Assembly: GCA_910585855.1 (NCBI GenBank)
Contig: CAJUGZ010000060.1
Span: 1-16,674 of the forward strand
Reading direction: 5' to 3'
DNA: 16,674 bases
Source: an uncultured Lachnospiraceae bacterium
GTDB taxonomy: Bacteria > Bacillota_A > Clostridia > Lachnospirales > Lachnospiraceae
Shown one piece after another: positions 14,320 through 16,674 of this stretch. The number at the start of each line of letters is the position of its first letter. The stretch's first letter is position 1. The notes below the pieces were generated by a model. It was not told the origin of the DNA. It saw nothing but the letters and a program-made list of their open reading frames with translations, and made no database searches. The translations under genes and the position numbers were made by a program.

Positions 14320-14365
14320 AATTATCGACATATGACGGAAATAATCCAAAAAAGGAGTTGATTTT

Positions 14366-15154
14366 TTGGCAAGACCGCAGCGTCCTAGACGGGTATGTGA
14401 AGAACCAATGTATTATCGTTTTTCTCCTGATGGGATATCGAGCGGAAAACCGGTTGTACTTACAGTAGATGAATATGAAGTAATCCGTTTGGTGGATTTT
14501 GAGAAAAAGACACATCAGCAGTGTGCGGTTTTGATGGATATTTCTCGTACAACAGTTACGGAAATTTATGAAAGCGCACGCTGTAAAATAGCAGAGTGTT
14601 TGGTAAATGGCAGAGAACTTTTTATATCTGGCGGACATTATCGTCTTTGTGACGGAACATTGGGCTATTGTAAAAAGATAGACTGTAGACAAAAACGTTT
14701 TTGCGCTGAAGAATGTATTTATCAAAGTGTTTTGGAAAAGAAAGGAGCAGGCAGTATGAGAGTTGCAGTAACTTATGAGGATGGAATGATCTTTCAGCAT
14801 TTCGGTCATACAGAGCAGTTTAAATTTTATGATGTAGAAGAGAAAAAAATTGTAAAGGAACAAATAGCCGATACTATGGGAAATGGACATGGCGCATTGG
14901 CAGGATTTTTGAAAGCAAATCAGGTAGATGTTTTAATCTGCGGCGGAATTGGAGGCGGTGCGCAGAGTGCGCTTGTTCAGGCAGGGATTCAGCTTTATGG
15001 AGGTGTTTCAGGCAGTGCGGATGATGCAGTGGCTGCATGGATAGAGGGAACACTGGGATATAATCCAGATGTACAGTGCAGCCATCACAATCATAGCTGT
15101 CATGGTCATGGTGATTCTTGTGGAGAAGAGAAACATGGCTGTTCTGGGAATTAA
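14366..15154 (+). CDS. DUF134 (UPF0251) DNA-binding domain fused to a NifX/NifB-like cluster-binding domain
   Basis: 262 aa. Residues about 1-95 are a DUF134/UPF0251 domain (MARPQRPRRVCEEP start, then LTVDEYEVIRLVDFE and a helix-turn-helix-like stretch around DISRTTVTEIYESARCKI). A Cys-rich linker (95-117) follows. A dinitrogenase iron-molybdenum cofactor-type domain (131-234: MRVAVTYEDGMIFQHFGHTE, then LICGGIGGGAQ) comes next. The tail from about 238 is rich in His and Cys (CSHHNHSCHGHGDSC). This suggests a metal- or Fe-S-sensing DNA-binding protein, but the role is not established. The start is TTG with AAAGGAG at 14351-14357. An internal AAAGGAG (14741-14747) precedes in-frame ATG 14756, which would give the second domain alone. 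No nitrogenase genes are nearby, which is common for this family. Confidence 0.9.
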   Translation: MARPQRPRRVCEEPMYYRFSPDGISSGKPVVLTVDEYEVIRLVDFEKKTHQQCAVLMDISRTTVTEIYESARCKIAECLVNGRELFISGGHYRLCDGTLGYCKKIDCRQKRFCAEECIYQSVLEKKGAGSMRVAVTYEDGMIFQHFGHTEQFKFYDVEEKKIVKEQIADTMGNGHGALAGFLKANQVDVLICGGIGGGAQSALVQAGIQLYGGVSGSADDAVAAWIEGTLGYNPDVQCSHHNHSCHGHGDSCGEEKHGCSGN

Positions 15155-15184
15155 TGAATTAGAAAAGTAATTGAAAAGAATAAA

Positions 15185-15213
15185 AATAAGGGCTGCGAGG
15201 GCAGTCCTTATTT
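15185..15213 (+). terminator. Hairpin terminator after the DUF134-NifX gene
   Basis: AATAAGGGCTGC (15185-15196) pairs with GCAGTCCTTATT (15201-15212), with one G-U and a GAGG loop. The T tail is short. Confidence 0.6.
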
Positions 15214-15226
15214 AGAGTTTATAGGA

Positions 15227-15246
15227 AGGGAAACGCTGAAATCAAT
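15227..15246 (+). repeat. Possible degenerate end of a second-type palindromic element
   Basis: GGGAAACGCTGAAATCAA resembles the left end of the element at 3860 (GGGGGACGCTGAAATCGA). No matching right end is found, so this may be chance. Confidence 0.25.
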
Positions 15247-15334
15247 TTGATGGTTTCTGGGATTTTGAGCAGAAACAATTAATAGTCAGATAATTATAAG
15301 TTATTATATCATTTATAAAAAAGGAGAAATTGTT

Positions 15335-16285
15335 ATGATGCCAAAAAAGATTCCATTTCATAAATGGAATGATATTCTGGGATTTCAAACAGCACAGGAA
15401 AGTGTTGAGATTTTGTTTTATCCTGTTGAAGTACCAGATTCTGAGAAAGAATTATTTTTGCATCATAAGCCTTTGAGCCGTTATCGGCAGGCTTATGAAG
15501 ATGTACTTAGCAATTTTATTACTATGGGAGAATTTACATATGAGTTGTATTTGGCAACACCTTATTTTGTGGAAATTTATGAGAAATGGAAGCAAAAACA
15601 GGACTTTCAGTGGCAGTTTTTGTTTGTGTCTTTAATTGGTGCTTGTCTTGCTACTGATTTTCCGTATAATCATTTTAGTAAGAAATTGAATGAAAGTTTG
15701 CCAAAGGAGATTATTGAGAACCATTTGTACAGTGTGAAAATAATGCAAGAACAAACTAAGGCATTTATTTCAGATCATTTTGAGAAGCTGAAGCAGTTAA
15801 ATCATACAGAGGCACAGTATTTTTGTCAATGTCTGTTTGCGATTTTAGGAGATCGGGAAGCATCTTATATATTTTTTTTGAGGAATTTTAATGGATGTTC
15901 GATTGTATGTCCTTATTGTATTGATTCGGATGAAATTTGTTATGAGTTTGACTGGAATAAGATAAATGAAGAGTCTACATGTAAACTGCCTTTTCACTAT
16001 AGCGATGCAGCCGGTCATTGGTATATGAGAGGTGATAAATCTATATGTAAACCGCCAAAGGAGATTTGCCTTGCTCCTTCTGCTATTGGGCAGTGGGATT
16101 GGAAATCGTATGATAACGATTATGTTTGGTTTAGCAATTTGCTGTATTTTTTAGGAAATGAAGAGAGTGCTAAAAAATTGTCTTATTATTACGGGGTGTT
16201 TACTTGTCCAAACTGCGGCAAAACAAGTATAGTAATGGATTTGGCAAAATATACAATGATTCAGAATACGGAATCAGATCTGTAG
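15335..16285 (+). CDS. Hypothetical protein with two separated CxxC pairs
   Basis: A 316-aa protein I do not recognise. The N-terminal two thirds looks mainly helical and soluble, with many aromatic residues. Two pairs that could bind zinc are present: CPYC (192-195) and CPNC (291-294). Additional Cys lie at 188, 202, 216, 238 and 245. The CxxC pairs are 96 residues apart, so they either make one split zinc ribbon around an inserted segment or two half sites. No signal peptide or membrane helix is visible. AAGGAG at 15321-15326 supports ATG 15335; ATG 15338 is also possible. The gene is isolated between the DUF134-NifX gene and repeat copy C, and context gives no function. Confidence 0.75.
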   Translation: MMPKKIPFHKWNDILGFQTAQESVEILFYPVEVPDSEKELFLHHKPLSRYRQAYEDVLSNFITMGEFTYELYLATPYFVEIYEKWKQKQDFQWQFLFVSLIGACLATDFPYNHFSKKLNESLPKEIIENHLYSVKIMQEQTKAFISDHFEKLKQLNHTEAQYFCQCLFAILGDREASYIFFLRNFNGCSIVCPYCIDSDEICYEFDWNKINEESTCKLPFHYSDAAGHWYMRGDKSICKPPKEICLAPSAIGQWDWKSYDNDYVWFSNLLYFLGNEESAKKLSYYYGVFTCPNCGKTSIVMDLAKYTMIQNTESDL

Positions 16286-16425
16286 AGTTTTATATTTAAT
16301 ATCCGAGTGTAGTAGTAGGCTTTCGTAGAGTATTCCACTCTATGAAAACAGATTTTAAGTGGATTCTCTGCTTGATATGATAGCCGTTCTGGTAGGATTT
16401 GTCAAGAGTGAATTAATTCTTTCGA
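16286..16425. other. Spacer after the hypothetical gene
   Basis: I see no gene here. A perfect TAGAGT-ATTCC-ACTCTA hairpin (about 16337-16353) lacks a T run, so it is a poor terminator. Confidence 0.4.
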
Positions 16426-16674
16426 GGGGGGACGCTGGATTTTGGTTTTCCTGTTGGTCTGCTGTTCCGCTCTTCGGGAAGTAAGAAATTCTAAGACTTC
16501 TGCCCTTTTGTGTATCCAACCGACCGAACCGGTGCGCAATTCGCCCTTATTTCAACCGAAACATGACTGGTATAAGGAACGATTTTCTCTATGATAAGGT
16601 GCTGCTTTCTCTTTTATATGGGCTAAACACCATAGACGAGAACTTAACGAAAAACCATATAAAATAGTGGATTC
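16426..16674 (+). repeat. Interspersed palindromic repeat, copy C (cut by window edge)
   Basis: Starts with GGGGGGACGCTGGATTTTGG. It carries the shared blocks CCGCTCTTC...GTAAGAAATTCTAAGACTTCTG (about 16465-16502), GAACCGGTGCGCAATTCGCC (16526-16545) and GGGCTAAACAC (16620-16630). The 73-nt module (16547-16619) resembles that of copy A, best over CTGGTATAAGGAACGATTTT. No coding frame is convincing. The right end is outside the window. Confidence 0.75.

Noticed and set aside
1..16674. CRISPR array
   Set aside because: No short, regularly spaced direct repeats were found; the repeats seen are long, dispersed and palindromic.

Overview
The window looks like chromosome of an AT-rich, low-GC Gram-positive anaerobe, most likely a Lachnospiraceae/Clostridia member. 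The support is strong AGGAGG-type ribosome sites, sigma-A-like promoters, a type III glutamine synthetase, a class II aldolase, an AGCS amino-acid symporter, a DUF134-NifX fusion and a long protein of a kind I associate with Lachnospiraceae. The assignment is by gene style only; there is no rRNA or tRNA to confirm it.

Layout. 1-232 is an interspersed palindromic repeat (copy A). 384-962 (minus) is a small solo tyrosine recombinase. 1232-3806 holds rsmA and a chemoreceptor with a terminator. 3860-4021 is a second type of palindromic element, followed by an unrecognised 531-aa protein with an acidic, lysine-rich middle (4189-5784). 5914-9104 holds central metabolism: fructose-bisphosphate aldolase, then type III glutamine synthetase. 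Its leader carries a two-hairpin/terminator attenuator of the kind bound by ANTAR antiterminators. 9105-9800 is a long intergenic stretch with a possible small RNA and repeat copy B. 9801-11207 is an AGCS sodium:amino-acid symporter, followed by a very long hairpin element (11229-11397).

The most interesting block is 11429-13926. A NADAR protein of the type paired with DarT1 toxins (minus strand, no toxin visible) is divergent from a metallophosphoesterase, a macrodomain protein and a YbaK/ProX-like aminoacyl-tRNA deacylase. Two of the four belong to families that remove or process ADP-ribose, and the last edits charged tRNA. I infer, without proof, a nucleic-acid/ADP-ribose repair or immunity cluster. 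It lies between the palindromic element at 11229-11397 and a decayed TnpB 3' end (14034-14222).

Downstream, a consensus promoter drives a DUF134-NifX fusion (14366-15154). A hypothetical protein with two separated CxxC pairs (15335-16285) follows, then repeat copy C, which runs off the right edge. Copies A, B and C share a modular design: A and C carry a 73-nt internal module that B replaces with 7 nt. Both repeat types begin with a GGACGC-containing end.
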